DNA of 64,000 nt, from positions 48,386,758 through 48,450,757 of the forward strand of contig OX485805.1 in assembly GCA_950295325.1 (NCBI GenBank). Direction: 5' to 3'. The DNA is from Polytrichum commune (Eukaryota; Streptophyta; Polytrichopsida; Polytrichales; Polytrichaceae). Shown here piece by piece: positions 32,720 through 44,600 of this stretch (its first letter is position 1; every line of letters begins with the position of its first letter). Made by a program: the position numbers and the translations under genes. The notes beneath the pieces were generated by a model that ran no database searches, was not told the DNA's origin, and saw nothing but the letters and a program-made list of their open reading frames with translations.

Positions 32720-35620
32720 TTTAAAAAAGAGTAAATTACAAAGCCCCGAGGGGGGAGGCATGCACGGACCACCACATGAGGCGGTCCGGACAAGACAGAG
32801 AGGGGACTGAGCAGTCCGTCCAACAGTCCTAGCAATCAGAGCTGAAGGAAGAGAAGGGAGGGCCCAGCCACGCAAGCGCAAGAGGAGTGGAGGCCTAGAC
32901 GGGGACAAGGGGCCCACCCAACGGGAGAGGTCGACGGGGAGAGGTTGGGCACGGGAAGCCCTGATGTTTGTCACCATTCGCTCCAGGGGCGGGAGCCAAG
33001 GAGGAAGAGAGCACCAACAAAGGCGCTGGGAATGACAAAGGCGTCTCGCGCTAGGAGGAAACACCAGCGCTGGTCCCCACGGAGTGCTATGCACGAGGGG
33101 GTCCAGGCGGAGAGGGAAACCTACATCGAAGGCATCAGGAGGGAAGGGACGGCGACAATTTCCAGTTAGTCATAGGCATTGAGGAACTCAACGTAGTGTG
33201 GATCAAAGGTAGTCTCAAAATTGAAGCGGGCCTTCCCCAAGTTCGCCACCCACCGATACACTCCAAGAAGCGAGCCCGAGGTAGGCACCCCCATAACCCG
33301 AAAGAGTTGGAGGCAATCCTCTTTGGTGAGGATGCGGGGTGTTGACGAGTTGACGGAGTCTGGCGGGAAAAGTTGAGCCAAACATTTCTTAGCGGAAACC
33401 TCCCTGAGGAGGTCATCAACTTCCTGTGCAACTCATTCCTCAAAGGCGGCCTCAATGAGGCCGAGTCGTTGGAGCACGATCCTATGCGGGTTCTGTCTTG
33501 AGGGAGTGGCGGGGGGCTTGTAAGGGCCCAAAGGGGATCTTTTAAGGGGGGTAGGCTGGAGCAACGTGACCCTGTCACCAAATGCTCCAATGGGGTCCCG
33601 TTCCTCGATGCGATCCGAGGTGACGTCAACCGGCGAGTTGTTTGTCGCTTGATTGTGTTGTGGTGGCGTATCCCTTTCGGTTGGTGTGTCACCGTCCTTG
33701 CGATCGCCGTCTTTGTGATCATTTTGTGGTACTTGTGGATCAACATAGAGTTGGGGGGGGGGGGGGGAATGGTGGTCACCACGTGGCACCGCGAGGGGCT
33801 ATTGGGGTTCGCCTCCATGTTTGGAGTACAACCCAAAGCGGCACATGGCCTTCGATCTGCTCCTGGGCTTTTGTTCGTATAAAACGATATGTGTTCTCTC
33901 AGACTGCCCCTTGCGCTCAAGAGTCATTGGGGTCCGCGTTGTCTCCGGTGTCTCTTGAGTTAGGAGAATTGGATTGTCGAAGGTTTGGTCTATGTGAGGG
34001 GGGAGTTCCAAGCGATATCAATTTCTCTCAAGAGCTCCTCAAGCTCCGAGGTGGTGTCAATGTGATCCGGTGTTGCATCGTGGTTGAGTCCAATTGGAAT
34101 GTGCTCCCCATTTGTGTGCCTTGTTGGGGAAGTTGATTTATTGTTGCTCTACTGTGGGTCTCTCCTCTGAGTAATAGCCGTTGGAGGGGTAGCCGTGTGT
34201 GTTCTTCACCCAGTAGGGCCAAACCTGCACTTGGCTCTAGATCGGCTATTGGGGGGGGGGGGAGTCTTGTGTCTTGAGATGGCTTATTGTTTTGTTGTTC
34301 TCTTGGTACCCTGTAATTTTGCGTCACCTGCTTGGCTTGTGGGGTTGAGTTGTGACCCCTGCAATTTGGGTGTGTTCGTGGGACTTGGGTGTTGATGTGA
34401 ATCTCCCGAAGTGGTCCAGGGTGAATCTCCTCTTCAAGTTTGGTCTGGGGGGAGTTTGGTCGCCCTGCTTCCCTATGTGATGTCTCCCCTCGGTCCCTGC
34501 TTGCATGATTGTCTGTCGTGTCTCTAGAACATTGGGGGCTAGTGTTATGCCCTCTCTCATTTCTCATGTTAGCTATTGTTGGGTTGGGGAGGGTTGGAGT
34601 CTTAGCAGCCGGGCTGTCTCTTTGGTTTGGTGAGGGACTTTCCTTTTGACTCCTTGTTGGGGGGGTTGGTGTTGTGCGGTCGACTGATGTCCGTATCTCC
34701 GTGGTGCGTTGAGATTTGGTATCTTGCAGGGATGATGGTCTCGAGTGGTTACTAATGTCCTATACAAAGTCTTGGACCAAATTCTGGAAGTTAGGTCCGG
34801 TGACGAACTCAACTTCAATGTCCGGTGATGGGGATGTTCTGTGTATGCGGATTGGTGGGGTGATCCATGCCCAGAGGTTGCAAGGGAGGAACTCCTGATG
34901 CGGGTAATATTCCATTTGATGCCGTTACCACCCAACCTCCCAAAGATGTTAGAACTGTCCAAATCTTTTGAAAACAGTTGATCATTTTGTGTCTTTTTTC
35001 CTCGTTTCTTTTGTGCTTGGAAAATTCTTTATATGCTTCCATGGCACTGTAGATAGTATTCCTCCATGCATGCCATAACACAACTCCAAGATGGAATTGC
35101 TCTTCACTAAATGCTTGTAACACTCTCAGACACCAGATCGTCCATAGTAGTTGCGCTCTAAGGATGTCCCATGGCGTCTAAGCGTTGATGGAGAACGTAG
35201 CTACAATATCCCACTATAATTCCTCTTCAACACTGGGACCTGGGGGGGGGGGGGGGGAGGGGGGGCGGTCATCCGACCTCAACTCACTTCATTCCATGAG
35301 TGTTAGTATGGTGTAAGTCCCGCTGCTCGGCGAGTATTGCGGAATAGGACCCATGTTTTTTTTAACTTCCGTGCAGTCGAGGAACGCATGTTGGAGCATT
35401 TCCCTCTCCTGACTGGGCACAATTCGTAGGCGCTAGGTAGGCCTATTCTTTCTCTCCATGCTCCCACCGGTAGGCCTTCTGTTAGTACTAACCATTGCAT
35501 GGCAGATACTTCACGTGGTAGATAGGGGTGCCATATTCTATTGAAAAAATTTGCACGTGTTTTGCTATCCATGCCTGCTACTTCGAGTTCTGCATCCACT
35601 GGCATCTTGTGATTGTTCTA
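32720..35620 (-). pseudogene. LINE (non-LTR retrotransposon) 3' part: zf-RVT plus Pro-rich tail, frameshifted
   Basis: Read on the minus strand from 35605: RIWHPYLPREVSAMQWL, TEGLPVGAWRERIGL and YELCPV, the zf-RVT finger found after plant LINE reverse transcriptases. Then TPWDILRAQLLWTIWC and VVLWHAWRNTIYSAMEAYKE. After a frame change comes SNIFGRLGG, then PDIEVEFVTGPNFQNLVQ with one TAG, then a long Pro/Thr/Gln-rich stretch (34567-34028), and finally CLQLFRVMGVPTSG and FDPHYVEFLNAYD-stop at 33166. Several stops and shifts make it non-functional, and the reverse transcriptase itself is missing. The GC-rich 32720-33165 would be its 3' UTR. The long tail beyond zf-RVT is unusual for plant LINEs. 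Confidence 0.6.
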
Positions 35621-36562
35621 TCTTAAAGCAACTTTGTAGCCTCTTTTGGTAGTGTAATTTAATACCGTGGTTTCCGGGAGAATTCCAATCCTTGTCGTGT
35701 GAATTTTAAGTCTGGTTAGGCCACATCTGAGTTAAATGTAAATAAGACTCTTTCTGAGCCAGGATATTTCAAAATAGATAGTATGGACGAGGCTATTTAC
35801 TTGAGGTTTCAAAATGGCAGTTGGAAGGGACTATGGTCTGATCTTAGAGGACCTCGGCCGAAAAGCTGCAAGGAGGAGGGAAGTTATATATTGGGGGCAG
35901 ACTCGGAGGGAGACTCATTTTTTTTTTTGTTGCAGTTCTTTTGTCTTTTCAGTAATTTTTCTCTTCAATTTTTGCGAGAGATTCGCTTGGGCCAGAGAGG
36001 AGAGATTCCTCCCGCGCCAGACCATAGTCTAGGAGCATGTTTGTAATTTCTCTATTGAGCAGGAAAGAACTAAATTGACCCAGGAGTTATTAATGAATCA
36101 CGGAAACTGTGTCAATTGCAAACCTTGGAACTTTACTGCTATTTATTGTATGCTTCTGTTTCCCTGTAAAGGAATGTAATGTATATTTGTTTAATTTCTC
36201 TTGAACTGCAATCAACTGGCGTAAGGCGTTACAGTTTCAATTTCATTTTGGGCCATGGTCTAATCTTAATAACGTATTTATCTGCTTATCAAATGCAAAT
36301 GTATGTCATAACCATGGTCTGGTTGTGTGAGATTCCTAGTTTATTATTCTGTGAGTGAATAAGTAAGATACATGTTATGGCAGTAAACTTAGTTTATCAG
36401 AAGAGGCCAGTGTGGAATTGACTCAGTTACTTTGTATTATTTGAGCGAGGGGTGAAATTACATGCAGGCTATGATCTGTATTATGTTGGTAATAATTGAA
36501 AGAGGTTTAAAGTTGTCATGGAGTACGTGGGAGCACCAAACGACCACATTTGTGCAAAACCA
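35621..36562. other. Between the LINE and hAT relics; no gene seen
   Basis: This stretch should contain the inner end of the hAT element, but no CAGGGTTGTCTAT-like terminus could be found. It is AT-rich and unremarkable. Confidence 0.35.
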
Positions 36563-39500
36563 TTACGTTCGAATTCGTACGGTGGGATCATTTGCTTCGA
36601 CACACCTTGGGTCCTCTTCAGACTCGTTTGTGCTGAAATCATCATCTGTTTGGGGAGTCGCGCTCCGAAGGTGCAACTCTCGGTCATGTTGTGAGATAAT
36701 TATCTTCTTGGTGGGCCGGGAGCCCTCTGCATCCTGTATGCCATTTTCATCTAGATGTGGTCTACCCTCATCTTCATTGTAGTCTTCAGCAGTAAACGGA
36801 AGCGATCTTCCCTAATACCTCTTCCTAGTACGTTTGACACCTCTCGTAGTTCTCAGGCGCCCTCCACCCGTACCAGGACTTGAGCGCACTTCATCTCTAC
36901 TTCCATCTATAATTGCATCCCCCACTGTACTTCCACCTCCAACTCCGAGACCATCTCTTCAATTGGATTGACTGTGTGGAAGCGAAACTGATGCGGGTGT
37001 AATTGCAATTGGTATGTCCTCAACAACATGTCGACGAATAGATGGATGGCGTGGCGCCTCTATAGCAACATTTCTTGAAACATTGTGTATAGCAACCAAA
37101 GTAGCACCCACAGCAGTTGCACGTGAAACACCCAATCTAGAAATATTGGCAATACTTCGAGTGAGAGGACGATGTTGACGTTGTGCATGCACTTGCACCG
37201 TAGAGGTGGATGCAATTCCTTGAAGAGCATGAAATCGAGTTGTAGGCATTTCAGCAACATTGGGCGTTTGAACTTCTATACGATAGTTGGATATGAGGGA
37301 GGCTTCCATGGATTCAGAATGTACTATGGCTGGAAGTGGATCGTGTTGAACATACATTGGCTTATTTGCGGGTAGTACATTGTCACCTCCACCAAAAGAA
37401 AGATAATCGCTCTGAGGTTGTAAGGAATCTACTTCAATTCCTACATTCTCTGTTGTCCCCATAACAACATTATGGTCAGAAGGAAAACCTTGTTCAGTAT
37501 GGAGAACTTCAAAAGGTGGTCCTCCAATAGACCTCTCATGATCGTCATGTATTCTGTCGTTATAATGGGGGACATCCGCTTCATCAAAATCAAACACCCC
37601 AAGGTTTCTATCACTGCCATTGTCATCATCATCTTCTGAATCATGAATCTCTGAATCGAGATCATCCAAATCAAAGTCAATGTCATCAACATTGTTGTCA
37701 TCATCATTTCCGGCCCTATCATTTGGATCCACGTCATCTTCGTTGTCATCTTCTTCGTCAAGGTCATCGTCAGAATGAACCTCATTCAATTCGTACCATT
37801 GCGAAGGTTTTGGGCCCCTCCGATGTCGAATGAACCTACTATTGGTATATATGTAGACGAGGTCCTCAGCACGACTATGCTTCAAGCGATTGCGACTTTT
37901 GTTGTGAACATATGAGTACATGCTCCAATTGCATTCATATGCGGATGCGGAACATACTTGTGCAAGGATACGTCTTGCTATTGTTTGGAGGGTCTTAGCT
38001 CCACCTCCCATTGCATCCCACCATTCATATAGAGGTGCGGCATGCACGTTCGGGTTTGTAGAATCACTAAAAGGCCCTCGATTTTCAAGGAAATCTTGGT
38101 AGTGGTGGAGGATTTGGACATAAATGTCCTCATCTGGAGCAAACCTGCGAAAAACTCGATTTAGGATTGTCCTCGAATTGTCATCCTCATGGAGTGAGGC
38201 CCAACCACGTAGAAGTGGATTTAACATCGCTCCAGCCCAATGAAGATCATTCAACATCAACTTCTATCTATTTTGAAATGTTAGCATAGCATTTGCAGCA
38301 AGCTCAAGGCTTAAGCGAAATGGAAGTTTACTGAATCCACGAATATGGGTTTGTAAATCATGCATGACCCTCCAAGCCAATCCTATTGCAGGCGCCTTGC
38401 CATCAAATACACGAAGAGCTTTAACAACCGAGATCACCATATACAAGAAATTTTCGCACGTGTTCCAGAATTCATCGGAACGTATAAAACGTCGCACTGC
38501 AAAGCCCTTCATGTAAGCGGTGCGAGATCTCTTCCTCAAATCACGCATTAGAGTAGGCCAATCCTCATCAACCACCATTCTTTCCAAAGCATTGCGTACT
38601 TGAAGAAGACGTTCTATCATGATGAAGTTCGTTGCAAAACGGGTCTCTACAGGTAGGCGGAGTGAGAGATTTGGTGACAACCTCCGGAATATAGCTTGAG
38701 AAGCATGATGGTTTTTAACAAAAACACAAATATGTGCGTTTTTTTTACCAACTTTTTCACCCATTCCTCCTTTTCCCAATCTTCTAAGAGGACATCTAGG
38801 CAATGCGCAGCACATCCTTGAAAATATAAATCGGGATTTGCTCAAATCAAGTCGCGAGCAGCGGAGGCCATAACTGGGACATTGTCAGTGCAAACTTGGA
38901 CCACATTATGTCGACCAACCTTTTCTACAAATGGTTGAATTTGAACATCAACGTAGACATGATTCTTGTGATTTTCCGTGGTATCAATGGTACCCAAGAA
39001 AACGTCTCTCTTTGTGCCACATTGAAGAACGTTTAGGAGAGGTCGGTTTTGCACGTTGTCCCATCCATCACAACATATTGTAACGCCATATTTGTCAACG
39101 GAATTCTCCAGCTTCTCCTTCACTTGCCTATCTAGATCAACATTTTTAGCAGTTAACAACTTCGTATAGATTGCATTGTACGATGGTGGTGTGTAGGCTG
39201 GCATTTGATGGCGAGCAGTTTCACGCACAGCATGAACAAATGCAGGATGTCTCACAATGTTGAAAGGAATGTTAGCTTCATAAAAAGCCGTTGCCCATGC
39301 TCTATCAAGGAGTTGTTTTGTTGACACATTGAACCCCTCCGTTATGTTGAATTGACGTAGTTCACGAGGAGGTGTGCCATGTGCCACAACACCAGAATGC
39401 TGTGTGGATTGGGACATAAGCAAAGGCTCTGTTTCACTATCTACGGAGTCCGCTATAATAGGCTCTAGAGGTACATCATCTCGCACCGGAGGGGCCTCAT

Positions 39501-39773
39501 TTACAATGCCTACATGTAAGGGCACAACGCCTCCGCAATGTTCAAACAAGACCCTAATATACGGGGGTACCATCCTACATGTGGAAACATCACTAGGACC
39601 CCCTAAAGGAGGTCTATAACCAAGGTGGGCCAACATTCTATTTCCTCGGTAAGATATGACGAACGGGCAAAACCTACATTTAACCTGCCTTTGTGATTTA
39701 CCGGGAACCATCCCCTTATCCTCGTACCAATGATCCCATGCATCATTTCGGCGTGGCATGACTTCAACAAAAC
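36563..39773 (-). pseudogene. hAT transposase (BED finger, DUF659, hAT dimerization), three lesions
   Basis: An acceptor TTTGTATTTGCAG ends at 39774, and the ATG at 39759 begins MPRRNDAWDHWYEDKG. The N-terminus has a BED-type finger (KCRFCPF, later a degraded His part). Next is DUF659 with ICCDGWDN and CTDNVPVMASAA, which place two catalytic Asp. After a TGA (38842-38844) the same frame continues ANPDLYFQGCAAHCLD. A shift in a T run (38739-38746) and a TAG (38264-38266) follow. The C-terminal dimerization region reads YEWWDAMGGGAKTLQ, NWSMYSYVHNKSRNRL and AEDLVYIYTNSR. An acidic tail (DDDNNVDDIDFD) runs to the stop at 36959, and coding-like sequence with a KRTRKR basic motif continues in another frame to 36563. 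About 930 codons before the tail. So few lesions mean recent decay; it sits in the element whose outer end is 40344. Confidence 0.9.
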
Positions 39774-39989
39774 CTGCAAATACAAACAAGGTAGAGCAAG
39801 TAACTTTGATCACATACTAGGTCCTGTTGAAGAGTGCCACAAGGGCAACCTTAATTCACAGTCACTAGAGTGGACAAAGTATCCTCTGCAATCGGGTCTC
39901 ACGCATTCAATCCTCACTCCTCAGAAGAGAATCAAAAGTCTTGAGACACACTATGACAGTGGAGGCAAAAATGGCACCTTGAACCCTCA

Positions 39990-39996
39990 ATTTATA
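39990..39996 (-). promoter_or_regulatory. TATA box of the hAT transposase gene
   Basis: TATAAAT on the minus strand lies about 230 bp before the ATG and just inside the G/C-run block. A 5' UTR intron is implied by the acceptor at 39774. A donor was not pinned down. Confidence 0.5.
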
Positions 39997-39999
39997 GAG

Positions 40000-40344
40000 G
40001 ACGGGGGCGGACGGGGGGGTGGGAACGGGGGGGAAAGGGGGGTAGGGTGGGAATGGGACGGGAACAGGGCAGACCGGGGGGGGGGGGGGGTTGGGAACGG
40101 AGGCGGACGGGGGCTAGTAATTTTTTCCCCACTTTACCTCTACTTTGCTGACATGTCATCACACGTGGACATCTTACATCCTACGTGTCCAAAATGGGGT
40201 AATGTAATTACACACATAATTCGGTAAAATTCAAGTCTGTCAGTATAAAGACAACATCCGGCATAATGTCGTGACGGATACGTGTCGTGACGGCACAACA
40301 TTATGCCGAGATTAGCCTCCGTCACGACACAATAGACGACCCAA
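40000..40344 (-). mobile_element. Outer (5') terminus of the hAT element: G-run tract and subterminal repeats
   Basis: Read inward from 40344, it runs TTGGGTCGTCTATTGTGTCG, then CGTCACGACACG and GTCACGACATTATGCCGG. This matches 27337-27560 almost throughout. The first two bases are TT where the other element has CA, so this end may be inactive. From 40005 to 40110 runs of G (C on the gene strand) separate the terminus from the TATA box. No matching 8-bp duplication was found because the other end is not visible. Confidence 0.75.
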
Positions 40345-40784
40345 CAAAGAATTGTACCATCATGCATCTTTACAAAGCTTGACAGAGAATTAAAAGACTT
40401 AACAATATTACATGATTAGACTTATATAAACTAGGAACATACAAGTTGACTAAATTGTACCTAGTTGAGATAGAATTGTATATTGCCCTCCTTAATCAAT
40501 GTTATTAAAAATTGAGTATACCACTTTGGCCTTGATGATTTCTATATGAGTTTTGGAAATTTTAATAACTAGTCAGTCATAGTGTCCTCTTTCAAACACA
40601 TAACCTCTTTCAACCCCCCCTTCTTTTGTTGAGTCCACTTGCAGAAAGGTATGGAGTAAGGTGGGAGGATGGCACTTCATATTTGAGTGTTCCGATTGGT
40701 CAAGGGCAAAATTACATGAAATTTGCCAAGTGCATTTAGGATATTTAGTGCCATGTGGTATTTTATGTCATAATGGTAATTTTT
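40345..40784. other. Intergenic, no gene seen
   Basis: AT-rich flank of the hAT element with nothing recognisable. Confidence 0.4.
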
Positions 40785-41025
40785 TGGATGAATGAGTGAA
40801 CACGTATTGTCATGGATGATAGATGAGTTCATTGATTTGTCAAAACCCTACGAATTTCTCTTGTCAGCAATTTCGATTGCAATTTCCATGAAACACTTGG
40901 TAATTGTAACATTGCAAATACGTAATCTCCCAAAAACTTTACAAGAAATGACAAAGAATGTTGGGTTAACATATTGTGTTGGTGACCCTACATTGGGATT
41001 TACAATTAGTAGTGGTGTAAATCAT
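40785..41025 (+). repeat. Dispersed repeat B, copy 2
   Basis: Aligns with 9455-9720 (TGTCATGGATGAT, CAAAACCCTAC, CACTTGGTAA, GTTGGTGACCCTA). Non-coding. Confidence 0.65.
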
Positions 41026-42066
41026 CTTTGAATTATTGACACCATTCGGGTACTACAATTTTTACATTATATCTCATCAATAAATGTATATCAAAAGCAA
41101 ATTTCATTGCTAAATTTTTGTGTATTGGAATCTTGAAAAATGCCTCTATTGCTTCTAGTCCTACTTTCAAAGTTTTTGATTTCTTAAGATAAATATGAGG
41201 TTATGGATATGAAAGCTCTAAAAATTTATATTTAACATACCATCCCATCAAAAGGCTTTAATTCCAAAATTATATAATTATGGGGTCCTCAAAAGGTATG
41301 CCAAAGAAATTATTGTGCCCCCTAAAATGTGTTGAATATCGCACGTATATGCAACATTTTACACTAGGTGACCCCCCTATGGACTAAAGTCTCCCTAATT
41401 TGAGCATCGAAATGTCCTACTTTGCATACAAATGCACACAAAACGGGTAACTCAATGGCACCAAAAAGTGATTGCAAGTGGTGTGAAACATGACCTATCT
41501 GGCCATAATTGCATCCCACCTATCATTGCATCCTTTTCAGGCCATAATTTTACAAAATTAGTCATTTTGGGTCCACGCAAAATTCATTCTACACGTAGTC
41601 TAGTGCATTGGTAGTGGTCATTCACCGTCTTTGGTTTTTCCACCTTATGTGTACGCAATCCAATCTCTTGTTAAACACATGTCTTTTTGATATATGGTTT
41701 TGGAGCCACATGAAACCACACACCACTCAAATACATGTGTCTGATTGAGATAAGTAACCAATTTAGGCACGTCTACCTTAGGTGGGTAGGCCAAACTAGC
41801 CTTGCATAGGTTAATCATCTATTTAGCGTGGCAGGTCCTATGGACATACCCGTAGATTCTAGGTCTTAAAGTTCTATGAAAAGTTTTGGGAGTATTGCAA
41901 GAGAAGGTCCAAACTTGAGTCCCACCCAACTTTCAAAATAGGCTTGACACATGTAGATAGTGTGAAGCATTTTGTAGTTGACACAAATGCCAACCTTCAA
42001 ATTCTCTATTTTCAACCTCACCAACATTACTTGACGTACTTTATAAGAACACTTTGTTACATATAT
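41026..42066. other. Intergenic; dispersed repeat E copy at 41650-41760
   Basis: CCAATCTCTTGTTAAACACA, then CCACACACCACTCAAATAC, then GTGTCTGATTGAGATAAGTA define this copy of repeat E. The rest shows no gene. Confidence 0.45.
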
Positions 42067-42425
42067 AGTAGAGGCACCAATTCCCGATTAGGACCCCACC
42101 GGCAATCTATAGGGTAACGGAATTTCAATCAAGTGGGACTTTGAATTGCGATCAGGCCGGAACCAATAGTGCCATGACACATGTCCTGATTTTTCTAAAG
42201 TGAGGAGGAATGAGCAGTTAAAATGAGCGGTTATGATAGACTCTAGACATTGGTAACATGTTTGGGCCAACTTTTGGTTCTAAAAATTAACAATAATTTT
42301 AATTTAAGTAATAATATTTTTTCACAATTCACCCTATTTTTATCACTCTTACATTAGAAAATTTGCACCGCCTTATACTTCTCTAGATCTGGCATAGAAT
42401 CTCTTAAGTGATAGGCGCCTCTACT
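42067..42425. mobile_element. MITE family A, copy 3
   Basis: Starts AGTAGAGGCACC and ends GGCGCCTCTACT, the cleanest TIR pair of the three copies (11 of 12 bases). The interior aligns with 9059-9399 and 22393-22797. Confidence 0.8.
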
Positions 42426-43207
42426 CTAAATTATGCAATTACATGACTCATGCCCCCTTCCCACCCGACTTTAGCTAAGACTAAAAGTATTTCCTAAAAA
42501 CTGGGTAAAGCTCCCTCGGTTATAGCAGAGGCATCATGCTATCCCAATGCACCTACAAGAACTTGCTCTAGAGATTTTCAAGTAGGTTTTAGTTAAGTAG
42601 CTTTCACACATGTTCATTGTTTTATCTACCAAGCAATGACATGTTGAGTAGTTTTTGTCCCATCCCCAAATGCCTTACTACTCACCTATCTTACCATTGG
42701 TTTTTGTTAATGAAGCTCCTCGTGCCCTCATAGCTAAGATTAAAAAGCAACCAATCACAAGAGCGGGAGGCAACACTTTTAAAGGTCCTATATTCTTGCC
42801 TCATGTTTAGGGACCGATGGGAGGGTTGGTGCTTGAGGCTTAAAACCTCCACTTTAAAGCCATGCCACATCATTTGCCAACTAGGCTCGGCACTAGATAA
42901 TGTCGATGGTGTGAAGGCCGGGTTGTTAGAACCAACTTTTAGTCTTAGCTAAAGTCAGGTGGGAAGGGGGCATCAGCTATGTTATTTTGACTTCACATAT
43001 AATATTTTCCTCTCAAGAATAAGGTAAACCCTTCACATTAGCTGACATTATTTCTAGTTTTCCCAAGTATATATATTATACAGCTTCAGCCATTTAACAT
43101 AGTAGCTGCCTGTCTCTTCCATTCTGGCACATAGATGTAAAGGAAATGTTCACCATTTGAAATATTTTTTATGTTGTGAGGTTACATAGAACATTTGTTG
43201 AACTTTG
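42426..43207. other. Intergenic, no gene seen
   Basis: Near 42462-42500 CCCCCTTCCCACCYGACTTTA and near 42950 its inverse TAAAGTCAGGTGGGAAGGGG bracket about 500 bp. This is a possible further TIR-like pair with no coding content. Confidence 0.35.
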
Positions 43208-43434
43208 CAATGAACAGAAGAACCGACCACAAGTTATTACAGATGAGCCAGTTGTAACTTGTGTTTGAGAAATTACCGGTTGAGATTAAAGATAAAATTA
43301 CTTATTGTTTAGGAAAATCCATAAAATGTACCTCAAATCAATAAGGAGAAACCGAAAGATCACAACATGTAACCGGTTGGACTTGGAGACACTAGGACTC
43401 GACTGATTATGCCCAAAAATCTTCCCAGACACTA
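43208..43434. mobile_element. hAT MITE family, copy (~227 bp)
   Basis: Begins CAATGAACAGAAGAACCG and ends CCCAGACACTA. The interior shares ATTACAGATGAGCC, CATGTAACCGGTTGGACTT and TTATGCCCAAAAATC with the 21757 and 48561 copies. Flanks agree only in GAAC, so the 8-bp duplication is eroded. Confidence 0.7.
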
Positions 43435-43534
43435 GAACAATATTGTCACAAACATTAAGTCCACTATGTATTGGTATAGACACATTGCCACTGTGATTCT
43501 TAATTCAATGAGCTCGGGCTTGTTTTTGGGAGGG

Positions 43535-43680
43535 TGACATAATGCTTTCCTCATGGCCCATAGTTGTTTTGGGCAATGTTGGGGCATAGGATTGAGGGAG
43601 CAATGAGTTACCTAAATTTCCAGGCTGTAACTTGAATAGGGTATTACCAGTGGGGTAGACCTGCTCCCTACGATCTTAGT
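43535..43680 (+). repeat. Dispersed repeat C, partial copy
   Basis: GAGGGAGCAATGAG, TTCCAGGCTGTAACTTG and a CTGCTCCCTACGATCT tail resemble parts of 9895-10110 and 44375-44600. Confidence 0.4.
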
Positions 43681-44374
43681 TTAAAGATGTCATCATGTAG
43701 TGGGTGTAATTGAGGACCAATACAAAATTGTGACTATGGTTCATAGCAGTGTTGGTATGGTATGATTGTCTTTGTGTGATACTATTTAAGTTTAGGGTAA
43801 CACACAAAGTCCTAAACCCTAAAACTTAACTCTAATTTCTAGGATTATTTGCATTCTATTGTCATCTTTAAATATTTGGATAAACTAAACAAAAAGTTGG
43901 ATGACATTCTCTATTATGCATTGTGGAGTCAACATGCAGATACCCATAGAACCAAAAAGATAACCCTAGTATTAACCCAACGAATAACTTTGATATACAA
44001 AGATTCTCTCACATGCACCCGCTAACTGTCAATATGCGAATGGCATGACAATTTTGATACCCATGGGTAGGTTCTTGATACCATTATTGATGTTTATTGG
44101 TGATTATTACTACCCATTCATCCACCTATATACCGGTGCAACATTTGGTGTATAGCACAAGCGTCCAAATCGAAGTAAGTTGACCTGCTCCTTCAAGCTG
44201 ATAGAGTTGTAATGGGAACACCACCATGTGAGCCTATTTCCATGTTTTGAATGAAGAAAATTTTTGAACCTTGCAATCAAGAACTGATGTCACACACCTT
44301 GATGTATAACTTAATACTTTTATGAAATCAGGTGACTATGCGGAGAGATGTAAACTGGTGCAGACTGATAATAT

Positions 44375-44600
44375 TAGTGTTTACTGTGCCCTGATGAATG
44401 CAGTTAAGCATGGACCACATGTATAATATTTCAGGGTATCAAAAGCCCATATGGATTGAGGGAGCAGGCATGAGTAGGAATATGATGTAATTTAGGCAGA
44501 CACTATCCAGGCTGTGATATGACCAAGTGCAATTAGAAGAGTGAACCTGCCCTCAATATCTGATTTCAGATATGTGCCTCGTGAGCCTCCTTTTTTTTCT
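44375..44600 (+). repeat. Dispersed repeat C, copy 2
   Basis: GTGTTTACTGTGCC, GAGGGAGCA, CCAGGCTGTGATATGACCAA and GATATGTGCCTCGTGAGCC parallel 9895-10110. Confidence 0.5.

Noticed and set aside
33642-34136. 164-codon plus-strand frame in the LINE region
   Set aside because: It is antisense to the LINE tail and includes a G run; no independent motif.
35221-35270. G run at 35243-35268 as the missing inner end of the hAT element
   Set aside because: No CAGGGTTGTC-type terminus or subterminal TGTCGTGACG words lie near it.
36481-36687. Separate minus-strand gene downstream of the hAT transposase
   Set aside because: Another frame of the same strand continues the acidic/basic C-terminal texture of the transposase; it is a shadow of that tail.
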